Part shown: in pieces, positions 24,480 to 36,074 of the stretch
Numbering within the stretch: position 1 is the stretch's first letter
How the letters are laid out: each line of letters starts with the position of its first letter
DNA from: Cycas panzhihuaensis
Taxonomy: Eukaryota > Cycadophyta
NCBI GenBank assembly: GCA_023213395.1
Contig: CM041465.1
Coordinates: 161,641,741 to 161,705,740, forward strand
Reading direction: 5' to 3'
Length of the DNA stretch: 64,000 bases
Notes under the pieces: model-generated
The model's database searches: none
What the model saw: only the letters and a program-made list of their open reading frames with translations
Told to the model about the DNA's origin: nothing
Program-made: the position numbers and the translations under genes

Positions 24480-24750
24480 TCATAGATAATGGTTCTTCTG
24501 TCAATGCCATGCCCTTATGCATCATGCAAGAGCTCGGCATCTCAGCCCTCAAACCGATTCCATGGCGATGTCAAGGCTATGATGGTAGTGAAAAGACACC
24601 CTTGGGATAAGTGTCTATTCCTCTTACCCTCGAGGACAAAACTATCCTCACCAATATTGTAGTCCTCGACGTGGATATTGACTACAACCTCCTATTGGTA
24701 TGCCTATGGCTTGACCAAATGGGGGGCGTGTGCTCATCCTATTGGGGGTA
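24480..24750 (+). pseudogene. Aspartic protease of element B
   Basis: VIDNGSSVNAMP holds the D-x-G-S site of a retropepsin-like protease; LGISALKP and DIDYNLLLV follow at the usual spacing. It releases the pol enzymes from the polyprotein. Upstream (24290-24480) the reading frame is open but unassigned; downstream is a linker with GSYGYLTMLSDDES (24980-25020) that A also has. Confidence 0.7.
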
Positions 24751-25579
24751 ACTTAAATTTATCCATGAAGGATGAATGAGGGTTGTCCCCTGGGAGCCTC
24801 CACCCACCAAACAATCCCATCAACCTCGTCAAGCAGTTTGCAATAAGGAAAAGGGAGATAAGGGTCCTTCTGCCAATGCCTCTGCTTGCTTTATCAACAT
24901 TCCTGATTCGTCTCACCTAGAAGAAGGTCCTTCCACTTCTTCTGCAAATATTATCCGCTTCATCCCTATTGGTTTAGGGAGCTATGGGTACCTTACCATG
25001 CTTAGCGACGACGAGTCTCATATCCCTTTTAAACATGAATGGGGGACACTCTCATATCATCCCATGTCCCTTTTGAACATGAGTAGGGGACACTCTCAAT
25101 ATCTCAGGTCCTGACCTATAGCCTCTTCCATTAAGGAGACTAGTTTTCCTCTTGGATTACATGTCACAGCTCCTACCCTTCATGTGACCTCCCACACCAC
25201 TTTACTTTCTACTTCACTACCCTCCGCAAGCGATGAGATGAAGGGACCTCTTTTCGCCTATCACAAGAGGACTCCCTCTGACTCTTCTGAAGAGTCCCTT
25301 AAGTACATTGAGTGGTGGGTCGACCACTACGGTCCTGTCACTCCTTCCGCTCCTCACTTCTCAAAGCATGGTTATCCATGGGGTGGATTGCTTTAAGGAT
25401 GATGAGGCCTTGCTTGAGCATTTAGCGGGCTTCACACCCAATCTTCCTCCTGGTCACCATAGGCTTAGTCACCAGAAGTTCTTAGCTATTGGGTCACCTC
25501 TAGCTGACCCAAACCCATCTTCTTTATCACCCCCTCCTGTCGACTGAGCCCCCCTTCACTTCGAGGAAGGGAATACCAT

Positions 25580-26340
25580 ATGTAATGCGGCAACCAAGGA
25601 CATAGTCCTTGCCCCAGGTAAGGTCATAGAGGTGGGAGTGGAATGCTCTCCTCATGAAATAAAGGAATATACCATTCTGTTCCAAGAATTTCAGGATGTT
25701 TTCTCATGGGACTACTCTAATATAAAGGGAATAGACCCTTCTATTGTCACCCATAATCTCACCATCGTTCTGGTCGCTCGCCTTGTACGTTAAAAACAAC
25801 ACCCTCTTCATCTAAAGCTCTCAGCTACCATGAATATGAAAGTAGAGAAACTCCTAAATGTGGGGTTAATTACTTCCATCGACTACCCTAAGTGGGTCTC
25901 CAATATCGTCCCCATTGCTAAAAAGAATGGGATGATTAGGATATGTGTTGACTTTCATGACATCAACAACGCATGTCCTAAGGATAACTTTCCTCTCCCC
26001 TTCATTGATCAGATCATTGATCAAACTGCCTATTTTGAAGTCATGTCTTTGATGGACAGCTTCTCAATCTATAATTAAATCCAAATCTCCCCTGAAGACC
26101 ACCACAAGATGGCCTTCACCATGCCTTGGATACCTTCGCTTACAAAAGCGATGCCCTTTGGACTAAAGAACACAGGATTCACTTATCAAAGGATGATGTA
26201 ATTTATATTTCATGAGCTCATTAACAACACTCTCAAGGTTTTCATGGATGACATGATGGGCCTCTTACGCATTAGGGCATATCATCTTACTGATTTGCAG
26301 GCCATCGTCACACGATGCCACAAATACTATGTAAGCCTAA
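25580..26340 (+). pseudogene. Reverse transcriptase of element B
   Basis: Starts with FQDVFSW and GIDPSIVTHNL, then WVSNIVPIAKKNGMIRICVD (25890-25950), ACPKDNFPLP, SLMDSFSIYN, MPFGLKNTGFTYQRMM and the catalytic box as FMDD (26245-26256) in place of the usual YVDD. ACPKD-FPLP and MPFGLKN are typical of Ty3/gypsy, Tat lineage. Stops at Gln and other codons (for example after SIYN) and a small double frame shift near 26130 make it non-functional. It copies element RNA into DNA. Confidence 0.85.
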
Positions 26341-26559
26341 ATCCTCTTAAATGTGTGTTTGTCATAACAGCTGACAAACTCCTTGGTTTCCTTATTTCAA
26401 AACAAAGAATCTAAATTAAGCCTGACAAAGTCAAGACCATCCTTGACATGCCACCTCTGAAGACCCAATGACAAATCAAGTCATTCTTGGGCAGGCTAGG
26501 ATTTCTTAGGTGTTTCTTAGTGAACTTTACCATAAACGTAAAACCTTTTACCAACTTGT

Positions 26560-27010
26560 TGAAGAAATGGGCTCTATTTGTTTGGTCTATGAAGGCCCAT
26601 TAAGCCTTCGAGGAGCTCAAGAGAGCTCTCACTTCTGCCCCAACTTTGGCATCTCCTCACTTTGATAGACCCTTCATTCTTTACACCTCGGCTACCGACG
26701 AATCTTTGGGCGCCATGCTAGCAACTGAAAGAGCTATTTACTTCATTAGTTGCATCCTCATGGTTGCCAAACTTAACTACTTCCCTGCTAAGAAGGAGTG
26801 CCTCTCCTTGGTACATGCTACCAGGAAGTTTAGGCACTACTTACTCAGAAACACTACTCAAGTGATCGTCTAGTCTAATCCCTTAAGGTATTTGGTAACC
26901 CAATCTGACCTGACAGGTAGGACTGGCAAGTGAGTTGTCCTCCTTCAGGAGTTTGATCTCCAAATCGTTAACAGGAAAGTAAAGAAGGGGATGATGGTTG
27001 TCAAACAATT
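26560..27010 (+). pseudogene. RNase H of element B (first, ordinary type)
   Basis: Connects to reverse transcriptase through a thumb with FLGRLGFLRCF. FILYTSATDESLGAMLA (26670-26720) holds the first Asp, NYFPAKKECLSLVHATRKFR the Glu (26775-26835), and HYLLRNTTQVI with LTGRTGK follow as in Ty3/gypsy. This is the standard domain; a second, unrelated one is at 32353. Stops replace Trp after TGRTGK and elsewhere. Confidence 0.8.
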
Positions 27011-27269
27011 AGTTGACACCCCCCTCCCAAATCTTTCTGATACTCTGGTTGATGATTCCTTACCCGGCGAGCCTATTTTAGCTATTCAGGATTCCTCCCC
27101 AAATCCGTTGGTCGATAACGAGTGGTATGGGGACATTGTGTGATACCTCACTGACCAACAGTATTGTCATGATACGAGCGACATGGTCAAGTCTCATATT
27201 TGGGCTACTGCTAGGTAGTATTTCCTCATAGGGGAGGTATTGTATAAGAGGTCCTTCGATGGGATCCTT

Positions 27270-28367
27270 CTCCGCTGCATCAACACTAATGAAGCAGACC
27301 AAATACTTCATGAATGCCACAACGACATTTGTGGGGGGTATTTTGGGGGTTAGTCCATGGCTCAAAGGATCTTTCACATGGGGTATTATTGGCCGTTCCT
27401 TTTCAAGGATGCCCACGCTTATGCCTTGTGATGTCATCAGTGTCAAGAGCATGCCAATATTGCCCATTTACCTTTCAAGGCCTTACACCCTATCATATCT
27501 CCATGGCCCTTCTCCCAATAGGGATTGGACCTTATTGGGGCCATATCCCCACCTTTTTCATCACAGCACAAGTTGATATTGACTATAATGGAATACTTTA
27601 CTAAATGGGTCGAAGCGGTCCCTCTATCCTCTATCCCTGGTAAGATGATTGTCACTTTCATCTACCAGCATATCATTTGTTGATTCAAGGTTCTAGATGT
27701 CTTGATCACAGATAACAGAACCCCCTTTTGTAATAAGGAAATGGATGAGCTTTATGAGAAATTTAAGATTTCTCACAAAACCTCCTCTCCTTATTACCCT
27801 CAAGCCAATGACCAAGTAGAATCTTTTAATAAAACCCTCATAAATATCTTGAAGAAAATTGTTGCCCAATCTAAAAAAGATTGGCATCTTCAACTCCCTT
27901 TTGCTCTATGGGTGTATCACACATCTATCCGAACAGCTACAGGGATGACCCCGTTTTCCCTTGTATATGGAATAGAGGTAGTCCTCCCATTAGAACTGGA
28001 AATCCCTTCTTTATGAGTTTTCCTTTGGGGTCTTGTCGACAAGGAGTCTCTCTGTCAGGCTCATCTCCTAGACCTCGAAGCCCTAGACGAGAAACGCTTA
28101 GTCGCTTACCAAGTGAATCTTGCCTCTAAAGCTAGGGCATTAAGGATGTACGACAAATGCCTTTGGCCCTGCCCTTTGCATCTTGGGGACCATGTCCTCA
28201 AGTTGGAATATCTCCATGATTGCTTGTCCAAGTTTGGACCTAAATGGGTTGGCCCCTTCGTCGTTCTTGAGAGCCTCGATAACGGTATTTATAGGATTCC
28301 AACCTTAGAGGGTCTTGAATTCAAGAAAGCTGTCAATGGTAAGTTCCTAAAGAAATTCTACGTGTAA
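27270..28367 (+). pseudogene. Integrase of element B
   Basis: The zinc finger reads LHECHNDICGGYFGG then CHQCQEHA (27305-27455); its second His is now Tyr. The core has GLDLIGP, VLITDNRTPF and QVESFNKTL, with exactly 35 residues between the second Asp and the Glu. The C-terminal part (28113-28367) has LHLGDHVLKLE and FGPKWVGPFVVLE, the GPF motif, and ends NGKFLKKFYV before the stop. No chromodomain follows, which fits Tat. Three frames are used and stops stand at Arg and Gln positions. It would join element DNA to the host. Confidence 0.85.
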
Positions 28368-29059
28368 CTATATCTACCCCTGTGTAGATTAGGCACATCA
28401 TTTTCTCCTTCTTATGCTCCAAAATCTAAATGTGTCCCTATTCCCCCTAATCGCAGGTGGAATGGCAACTTAGGGTGGCTTTCCTATCTTCTCAGGTTGC
28501 CCCTATGGCACCTTTTGTTCCCGTTCCCTGGGAAACCTCTCCTCCTAATTGGATGTGTGGTCTTCCATCGCTCCTGAGCTTGGAAGTGCACTCCAACTAG
28601 GACTGTATGCTCGAGTACCTCTACTATCCCCCACCGATGCTTCCTTTATATATCCCACTATGCTCCTTCAATGGATATGTTGGCTCTCCATCTCTTAGCC
28701 TCATACGTGCCTATCGCCTATATGTATGGTAGTCATGTGTGCCCACTAGGAGTATGGCCCAGTATGAAAGGAAGTGTGGGCATCATCCAAATAATCCAAT
28801 AATAAGAATCATCTAGTAATAAATGAAAATCATCATGACCTATAGCCCCTTGTGCATCTGTGCACCTATGCCTACATACACACAAACATATATTCAAGAC
28901 ATATAAACAACAAAATACATCACCATACACCATCATCATACATTAAATGGGATGCCAATGATCCTCGTCTATACACATAAAGAATCATATCGTATAAAAT
29001 AATATAGTACATCATTCGTGGGAAGTTGGAATCCTTGTAGGGAGGAGTACAATCATGTG
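28368..29059. other. Spacer between integrase and antisense gene of B
   Basis: Collinear with 9100-9990 of A. The left half is coding-like in composition but shows no domain; the right half is AT-rich and could hold the 3' end of the antisense transcript. No feature beyond homology to A. Confidence 0.5.
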
Positions 29060-31062
29060 GTAACATATGGGGACTCCCTGGAGGTCCAGTGCTTTCCCGA
29101 TAAAAACTAGCCATAACCCTACTCTCTAGTGCTCCTGTGCCCAGGGGGTATCGTCTCCTGATTGGTGCGATCCCTCCCTAGGAGACCACATACCTCCTAA
29201 GCTCCTCTTGTGCCTCTATGAGCTCTTGGCCTCACTCCCCTCGTCTCGAGGCCTTTTTGGGGTCGCCATTATCATTTGGGTCTAGGTCCTACTCCGTGAT
29301 TACCTCATTGCCATCTACTCCCCCAATTGATCATACTGCATCTAGATACGATCCCTCTCTCCCTCCACCCCTCAGAGTCTCTCCTCCACTCCTTAGAGTC
29401 TGTCCTCTAGCATGGCAATCTGGGTGCACCTCTCTACATCTCCACCTGCTCCTCTGCCTTGAGCCTTTAATGCCTTGACCTAGCCTCATAGGACATCCCT
29501 CTCCACAACCGTCTAGTCCCTCTCCACTTGGGTCCTATCCAGCTCTCCCTGTAGCTGTCCCACCCTCGCTTGATGCTCTTGGGACTCTGCTACCCATATG
29601 TCCCTAGCCCTGATTAGTGGGAAAATTTCCATTGTGTATGCCCCTGCTGATCGTGGATTCTCTTTAGCCTGGATGGGAGGTTGCCTCTCCATGTAGACCT
29701 AGGAAAATGCCTCTTGGATTATCACCTCGACCAATCTCGCCATCCCCGCTGCTCTTGCCAAATCAAACAGACCACATGTCAGTTTATACATCCATGTATA
29801 TATCAAATCCCAAAACCAAATCAAAACAAACCATCTAAATACCTAGTGGTCAGAAGATGACAGGAAATGGTAGTGTCCCACCTCCTGGGATGGTCAGCTC
29901 CTTAACTCAGATGATCACCTCCTCCTCGGGACCTCCCTCGGTTGCTGGTACCTCTTCCTCCTTGGGTACCAGCTCACCTATCGCCTAGCCTGTCGGGGCA
30001 TCTCCTCCCCCCTTTGCCGCTACCACTACCTGAGCTCTGCCTACCACCCTTAGTCTCTAAATTAGTATGCGAAGGTGGCCTACCTCTCCCTGTAGCTCCT
30101 GAGGGACTCGCCTCTCCTCCTGCAGCTCCTAAGGGTCTTGCCTCACCTCTTGTGGTCCTTGATGGACCAACCTTGCCACCTACTACTCCTGGTGAGCCTG
30201 CCCCATGGCCCCTGTTGCCTCTGTCATTATCATCTCTATCATCAGGGGCACCTCCCGCTCCTCCTGCCTCATTGTCGCTATCCCACCTCACTCCTCTATA
30301 TGGGTTTGCTGTATAGTCTACCATGGTAAGGAGGTCTAGCGAAGTTACCTCCACCGATCGCTTAACATGAGCTTAGTCCTTGGTCCCTCTAAACCGAGTC
30401 TTCCACCTGTATACCATCGGAGCTCACGCTGAGATGGGGTATGATCCTGTTGGTTGTGCTACTACCCCAAAATGATAAAAACTAGCACTGTAACAACATA
30501 CAGTAAAAGAATCCTCCTCTCCCAGTCACCTTGATGGCATCTAACTAGGTGACTATATTCATTGCTATCAAAGTAGCCCAATCTAGTCTCTCCCTAGCCT
30601 CGCACCTCTTGACTATCTCCACCCATCTGCTAGGTATATCCCTATAGTTCTATTTCCAAGAAACCCAGAATGGAATACCCAATGTGATCAACTTCCTTAC
30701 CCGAGGAATCCATGACATAACCATAGTTTGAACTGACACTCCTCGTTTATCCCACCTATCCTAGCCATTGAAGAATGTGACCACCTCCCTCTGTGCAACA
30801 TCATTGCTAAGTAATGTTCTTAGTGATGATGTCACTCCTCTTGTTGGTATGCCTAGATCCTCCAAATGTCTCTTGGTGTGATAGTGACATCCCCCACCTA
30901 AGGGATGTGGAACACATGCTACCTGCGATCCCAATGGGTGACTATGTCTAATAAGAGATGCTGATCTGAAGCATATTAAGGCATCTTGATAATCTTCAGT
31001 AGTCCACATCACCCTAGTGTTAGTCGATCCCCCCATGTCATCATCTCGATGAAGCTCATCAT
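29060..31062 (-). pseudogene. Antisense gene of B, plant mobile domain-like
   Basis: On the strand opposite to gag and pol. From ATG at 31062 it reads MMSFIEMMTWGDRL, then IVTHWDRR, HVFHIP and GDVTITPRDIWRI (about 30870-30920), shifting frame into LGIPTRG and then EVVTFFNG. These match the A copy and the layout of plant mobile domain proteins. The middle has VRKLITLGIPFWVSWK. The part at 29974-30354 reads MVDYTANPYRGVRWDSDNEA and then an Arg/Gly-rich tail. Six or more stops or shifts. Its presence at the same place in two divergent elements shows that it belonged to their common ancestor. The function is unknown. Confidence 0.7.
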
Positions 31063-31400
31063 CACTATCCCTATGTTTTTACGATTGTCCACCGCAATAA
31101 CTGCCTATAAAAACACCCAACAACCAGTTAGAATACTCCATACTCTACCTGCATGCCCTCAGGTTGACTCTCCCCATCTCTAGGCTATGTTTGGCACCTT
31201 TCCAGGCTCCTTTTCTTCTTCTTTTGCTTGTTGTCCTCTGCCCTACATCAAACTCTATAGTACCGCGGAGTTTGATATGGGCTCCGCTGAGATTTGAGTA
31301 TTTTCTCTCAGTGGCCCTAAGATAAACTCTGCAACACCGTGATTTTTGCCACAGGGTCATCTATACCCCCCACATAAAGGGGGGTAATACCTAAAAAACC
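31063..31400 (-). promoter_or_regulatory. Region upstream of antisense gene with LTR-like module
   Basis: On the minus strand it reads AAACTCCGCGGTACTATAG (31251-31275) followed by GAGTTTGATGTAGGGCAGAG. The A LTR has AAACTTCGCGGTACCACG then TAGTTTGCCACAGGGTGAC in the same order. Downstream, GTTGTTGGGTGTTTTTATAG just before the start resembles a 3' splice site, and A has GATTGGGTGTTTGCAG there. A promoter and a leader intron are inferred, not shown. Confidence 0.4.
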
Positions 31401-32352
31401 AAAAAGTTTTGTTCAAGTGGAGCACACTCAGGCCCACTAGGACCAGGGCTACCTAATGCCTTGGTCCTCCCCCTCTTTAGGTCCAAATCAGGATCCAAAG
31501 GGTCCCAATTCGCCCTTAAGGGGCCAAAAACTACTCTAAAAAAGTATAAAAACAAATTAAATTAAATGGACGAAATGGATTAGGTAGGGGGTGATCCACT
31601 CACTAGATCTAGCCTTGCTACTGCCATCTCATCGGCTATCTTTGTGCCTAGATCCAATGGTTAAATCTCCCTCTGCATGCCTCTAAAGTTAGGCAACGCT
31701 CTGTTGCGTAAGGGAAAGGGCTCCAGATCAATCATAAGCCCGTGAAAATAAATTTCATTTTTGTCGAGTTTCCCTTATATAAGCAGTGGCCCCTACAGGT
31801 ACTTCCTCCTTTTCTTCTATCGCGACAGCCCCTACGACTGCCTCTTTTCCCACATCACCTTTGCCTTCTGGGTTCATCCCCTGTTTCACCTCGAGGGCCT
31901 CTATTTTTCACCTCCTTGACAAATTTATGACGACCCCTTCAATCTCCAGCCAACCCCTTCTGTCTCGATTTTTGCACTATCCCAAAACATGCCCATGTTT
32001 ATACTCATTTGGCTCATTTCGCCACCTCGAGTCCATTTTTGCTATCTATATGAGCCTTTGGGATTCCTAAAGGAAGTGCCTCCCTCATTTTGGACCTTGC
32101 CGAGGCCCTTTTAGCGATCTTTGGGACCCTGAAGAGGCCCTTTTCACTGTCGTTTCTTTCCCATCTGTCAGGTCGATCTCCTCGTCCCTGAGTAGCCTCC
32201 CTTTAGGGCTCTCCTATCCTCCATGATCCCTATTTATAGCCTCCTAAGTACTTTGTAGCCCCAGTGCTACCTCTCACATCCTTTTGTGCTCGTCGACCCT
32301 ATTGTCACTCTTCTTTTTCATCTGTCTTGCCGAGACCCTAATCTCTCTTGCC
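31401..32352. other. Spacer of B, no gene recognised
   Basis: Collinear with 5941-6896 of A. No domain in any frame; short frames rich in Pro and Ser are composition effects. Confidence 0.45.
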
Positions 32353-32860
32353 ATGGTGTTGCTCATCTTTACTGATAGTCGAAGTCGAGGCAACCTAAGC
32401 CCTTCTACCATCACATGGATCCTCCGTGACCCCTTTGGATATGATTACATGCATTCCAGGGTCTTCCTTCTCGAAGCCACCAATAATGAAGCTGGGTACT
32501 CTATCATTATTGAAGCCCTCACTGATGCGCTTCGCTTCCACCGTGGGCCCATCATCCTCCTTTGTGATTCTTAGGTCATGGTGTCTTATCTCACCCAGAT
32601 CTACTAAGTGCGTTGCCCATGCCTGAGAGCTCTCGGCTCGACTACTAGGTCCCTTTTATCTTATTTCTCTTCTGTTGATGTTTGACATATCCCTCAAGAC
32701 TACAACACTGAGAAAGATGGTCTTGTTTGTCTCATCCTCGAGCATCGCCTCCCTCTCCTTAATGGCCCCCCTTGAGGGACCTGTCCAGTTGCCCAGGTGC
32801 CCAAGTTCTAGGTCATCCCATTCTTCTCTCTTACAATTTGCTCACACCTTTGAAAGCTAG
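32353..32860 (+). pseudogene. Second, archaeal-type RNase H of element B
   Basis: Starts at an ATG that aligns with that of A: MVLLIFTDSRSRGN, then NNEAGYSII, then IILLCDS, with the C-terminal HIPQDYNTEKDGL in another frame near 32690. The form is that of the archaeal-type RNase H of Tat elements. The catalytic Glu of the AEY motif is Gly here, so the enzyme would be dead even without its stops. In both A and B a stop stands where Trp is expected before the IPQD motif (TGA here, TAG in A). It lies about 4 kb beyond integrase and about 400 bp before the polypurine tract. Confidence 0.75.
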
Positions 32861-33264
32861 CTACTAATGAGGTTAAACTATGGTGATCATCAGGTTTGTT
32901 CTCTTCACCCTACCATTCATACCGCTCTCGGTATGGAGCCCTTATTATTCTAGCTCTCCTATATACATAACATCCTATTTCATAGCAACTGTTTGATCAC
33001 ATCCGTGATCATCACCACTATTTATGTTACATTTATACGATGGAGGCATTCCCCATCTATTTTCTCTACTAGTCGACTTTAGGGTGATGCATAGGCAGTC
33101 CCTATATCACCTCTCTCTCATCTCCTAGTCCACGCATCCCACCATGACACTCACCATCACCCTTGGATCATACCATTGTTGTATTTATTGTATATATATT
33201 ACTAACATTTTGTTGTCAGTATTCGCCATCGTAATACGTTTCTAAGTAGTGAGGCTCTGCTACT
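32861..33264 (+). other. 3' untranslated region of B
   Basis: About 400 bp from the second RNase H to the polypurine tract. It begins with AATGAGGTTAAACTATGGTG, also present in A sense near 5440-5460, and otherwise shows no feature. Confidence 0.45.
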
Positions 33265-33274
33265 AAGGGGATAG
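33265..33274 (+). other. Polypurine tract of element B
   Basis: AAGGGGATAG lies directly before the 3' LTR start TGTTTCC, at the same place as in A. Confidence 0.65.
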
Positions 33275-36074
33275 TGTTTCCTAACTACTGGGAATGGACA
33301 TAGGCGAGTCGACTCAGGTAAGTATAAGTGCACTTCTATCCCTCACATTTATCAGTTATAGGAAATGTGGATTGAAGCATTGCATTTGTATTACATGATG
33401 ATTGTCACTGTATGATCATTATGCATTCACTTCTTGGCTATATTGCATCTTAGCACTTTTTTCAGCGTATGACGATCCAGGGATGTGAATCCCATGGTAC
33501 TCCACAACCCTCCTCTGTATCTCCAAAATGTTCCCAAGTGCCATTTTGGCCTCTGTAGCCTAAACTCATCACCTATTGGTGCATGATGATCCCTAGCACC
33601 TCACCTAGGCTTAGTTGGTATCCTCCACCTATTTGTTGACTTTTTTGAGAACTTCTCACCTTTAGTACTTGTCTGTTATAGGCTCTCCTAAGCCCCACAA
33701 CCCTTTCCTATTACGAAATTACCACATGGTAATGACTTATTCCCAGCCCAGGCCGAATCCTAATTGCTCAATCGACCTAGGGTTGGGTTTAAAAACCCAA
33801 AAATACCCTCATTTTCTCTCTCTCCCACTTATTTTTACTAGCACTTCTCCAAACAATGCCCTACAATAGGACAGAACTTGCTACATCAATTTCTCGACTA
33901 GCTACCAGCCTCTTGTAGCTCTAGACACATAACAACATGCCTGTAACATGGCCAACCAAGGGAAGATCATGCTCTAAGTGCTCCATCAAGTTTAAACTCT
34001 CCTCCTCACTCTAATTTCCTTCCAGCTTGCTTCTCTTTTGGGGTTTCTAACCTACAAACCCTGTGGGGTTGGCTTCTCTCCCCCTTTCTTAGGTAGATCC
34101 ACCTCTGATCTACCCACAGTAGGTACCTCTACATCAGTACTTTATTTTTTCCTTCATTTGATCAATATAACACCATTTGTTAATACTTTACAACACTTTT
34201 TCTTTACTTTATCCCATACAAATGAGAGGTAAACCCTTCCCTCCGTGTTTGTTTCCTTTTTTCTTCTAGCTACTTCCTGGTTACTTCAAGGAGGCAACAA
34301 AGAAGAGATACTCATGAAGAGTAAAATGAGCAAAGGTAGGGTTCTGCACCTAACAAGCCTTCTCCTCAAAGGAAACCCCCTTCTCTCCTTATCTCTTCTT
34401 TCTTCGTGCTTCCCTTGAGCTTCCAAAGGGTCATTGGAAGGAAGACCATTACTGGTAGCAGCATAGGTAGCCCATTGTTGTACTTGTTATCAGCCTTGCA
34501 GGTCCTATACGAGTGGGGTCTTAGCCCCCATTCCGTATCTCTTTTACCTTTTAGTCTAGCCTTATTCTCACTGGAGCACTTTTGATCTAGAGGGTTATCC
34601 ATTCCAATGCTAGCCATCCTCCTTCTCCCTTTTCCCTTCTTTTCCTAAATATTGTTTATTAAATGACATACAGAGAATGAAGAGCAATATTGTGGTGAAT
34701 GTATTTCTTTTGGCTAAGATACGTGCATCCTATCATTCTCCATATTATACATCTATCCCATATATATTTGGCACCCCTTAGGAAATGGCAAACCTTGTTT
34801 GGTTGCAGGTTTTCTTTATTGTGTGTGGAGAGAGAAGGGGATTCCATTCCAGGTATGCCCCCCTCTTTCCAACCAGCATTCCTTTTGGATTTTAAAGTTG
34901 TAAGTTAGAGTTGTATTTGCCTTCACACTTTCTTACATTACTTTCTTTTCTTTTCTTTTCCTTTGATTTGGGGGAAGGTAAAGAAGCCCCCCTCATTTTC
35001 TGTTAGCACCATTCCATTGTGCCATCTATGGTTGGAGAAGAGTGAGGGTAGCGAGCATAGTAAGGGCATCGCTATTTCGGCTGTCGTATTCCAGGTACAC
35101 CTTATGCTTTTCTAATTTTCCTTTCATTGCTCCCCTCCCTTCATTTATACATCATTTGGAAGAAAAAGAAAAGAAGAAGGATTAGCTTAGGTCACTTATA
35201 ACTAGTTCACTTGCTTCCTTTGTAAAGTGCATGTAGTGAGAACTTACGTATGTGCATGCCCACATCCCTTCCACCTTGTTGCATTGCATAGCAATCTTGC
35301 ATCTTTTGCATGTGTTTTATGGCATATAGCTACCCTTTTTAATCTGTCTTTCTTGTATTCAAAAGATAAAGAGAGTGAGGTTACATGTGTGGATAAATAA
35401 GTGAGAATTTCATATTATTTTCTTACTTTGAAAAGTAACATTTTCACATGTAAAAACACATTTTTGCATGCACTACATACTCTCTATATCACCCTACCTT
35501 TCCAAAAATAGACACAAATATTGAGACAACTTCTTTTATTGATTTCTACTTCTAAGCCCCCCTTTGGTTTAGTACCTTGGAGGCACCCACCTCTCAAGGC
35601 CATTTACCCTACTCTATTTCCTGCGCCTCTCTTGGTTAGGCTCCTTTCGTTTGGCCTATAGGTCAACCTATAACCTGCAATGCTAGTCATCCCCTTAACC
35701 ACCCACGTGCACAGGCCATTCTCCTTTTTCTTACTAAAAGTCACATCTTTTATACCCTCTTTTCTTACATGAGGAGCCATTTCCTCACTCCTTTTTCTAC
35801 CCTCCTTCATCCATCCAAGGACGGGAGGGCCCCTCTTAAGGTTACTTGGGAAATTGAGGAGATCCCTTATTTGTCAGTCACTCTAAATCAAGGAAGGATT
35901 GCCTCAAAGGATTTTGTGAATGATTTGTGGGTCCTGAACCTGTGTTTTGACGTACAGACACCCTTTGTGGGTGATTGCTTTCACTTGCCACCATAGGTCC
36001 ACAACTACCTAAGTCATTTATTATTTAGCTTGACCTCGTCCAAGTTTAGTTACCCCCCTAGAGGTGGGATTCCA
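33275..36074 (+). repeat. 3' LTR of element B
   Basis: About 2.8 kb, closely similar to 15570-18699 except for two deletions of about 215 and 135 bp relative to it. Ends GGGATTCCA and is followed by the target duplication GTAGC. Confidence 0.85.

Larger units (their letters stand above)
15570..36074 (+). mobile_element. Element B: Tat-type Ty3/gypsy with antisense gene
   Basis: LTRs at 15570-18699 and 33275-36074 begin TGTTTCC and end TTCCA. The flanks are GTAGT (15565-15569) and GTAGC (36075-36079), a target duplication with one C/T change. In order it holds a tRNA-Arg-like primer site, gag, protease, reverse transcriptase, RNase H, integrase, an antisense gene, a second RNase H and a polypurine tract. 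A solo LTR (H) of another Tat family lies in the leader. Without H it measures about 17.7 kb. It lies in the integrase region of C1. All genes are broken by stops or shifts. Confidence 0.88.

Noticed and set aside
29218-30329. Plus-strand Pro/Leu-rich frames of 60-125 codons in B
   Set aside because: They mirror the Gly/Arg-rich tail of the antisense gene on the minus strand, which has homology to A; the plus-strand frames do not.
32353-32860. Second RNase H as a sign of a pararetrovirus or a LINE
   Set aside because: It lies inside a Tat element between an antisense gene and a polypurine tract, and has the archaeal-type form known from Tat retrotransposons.
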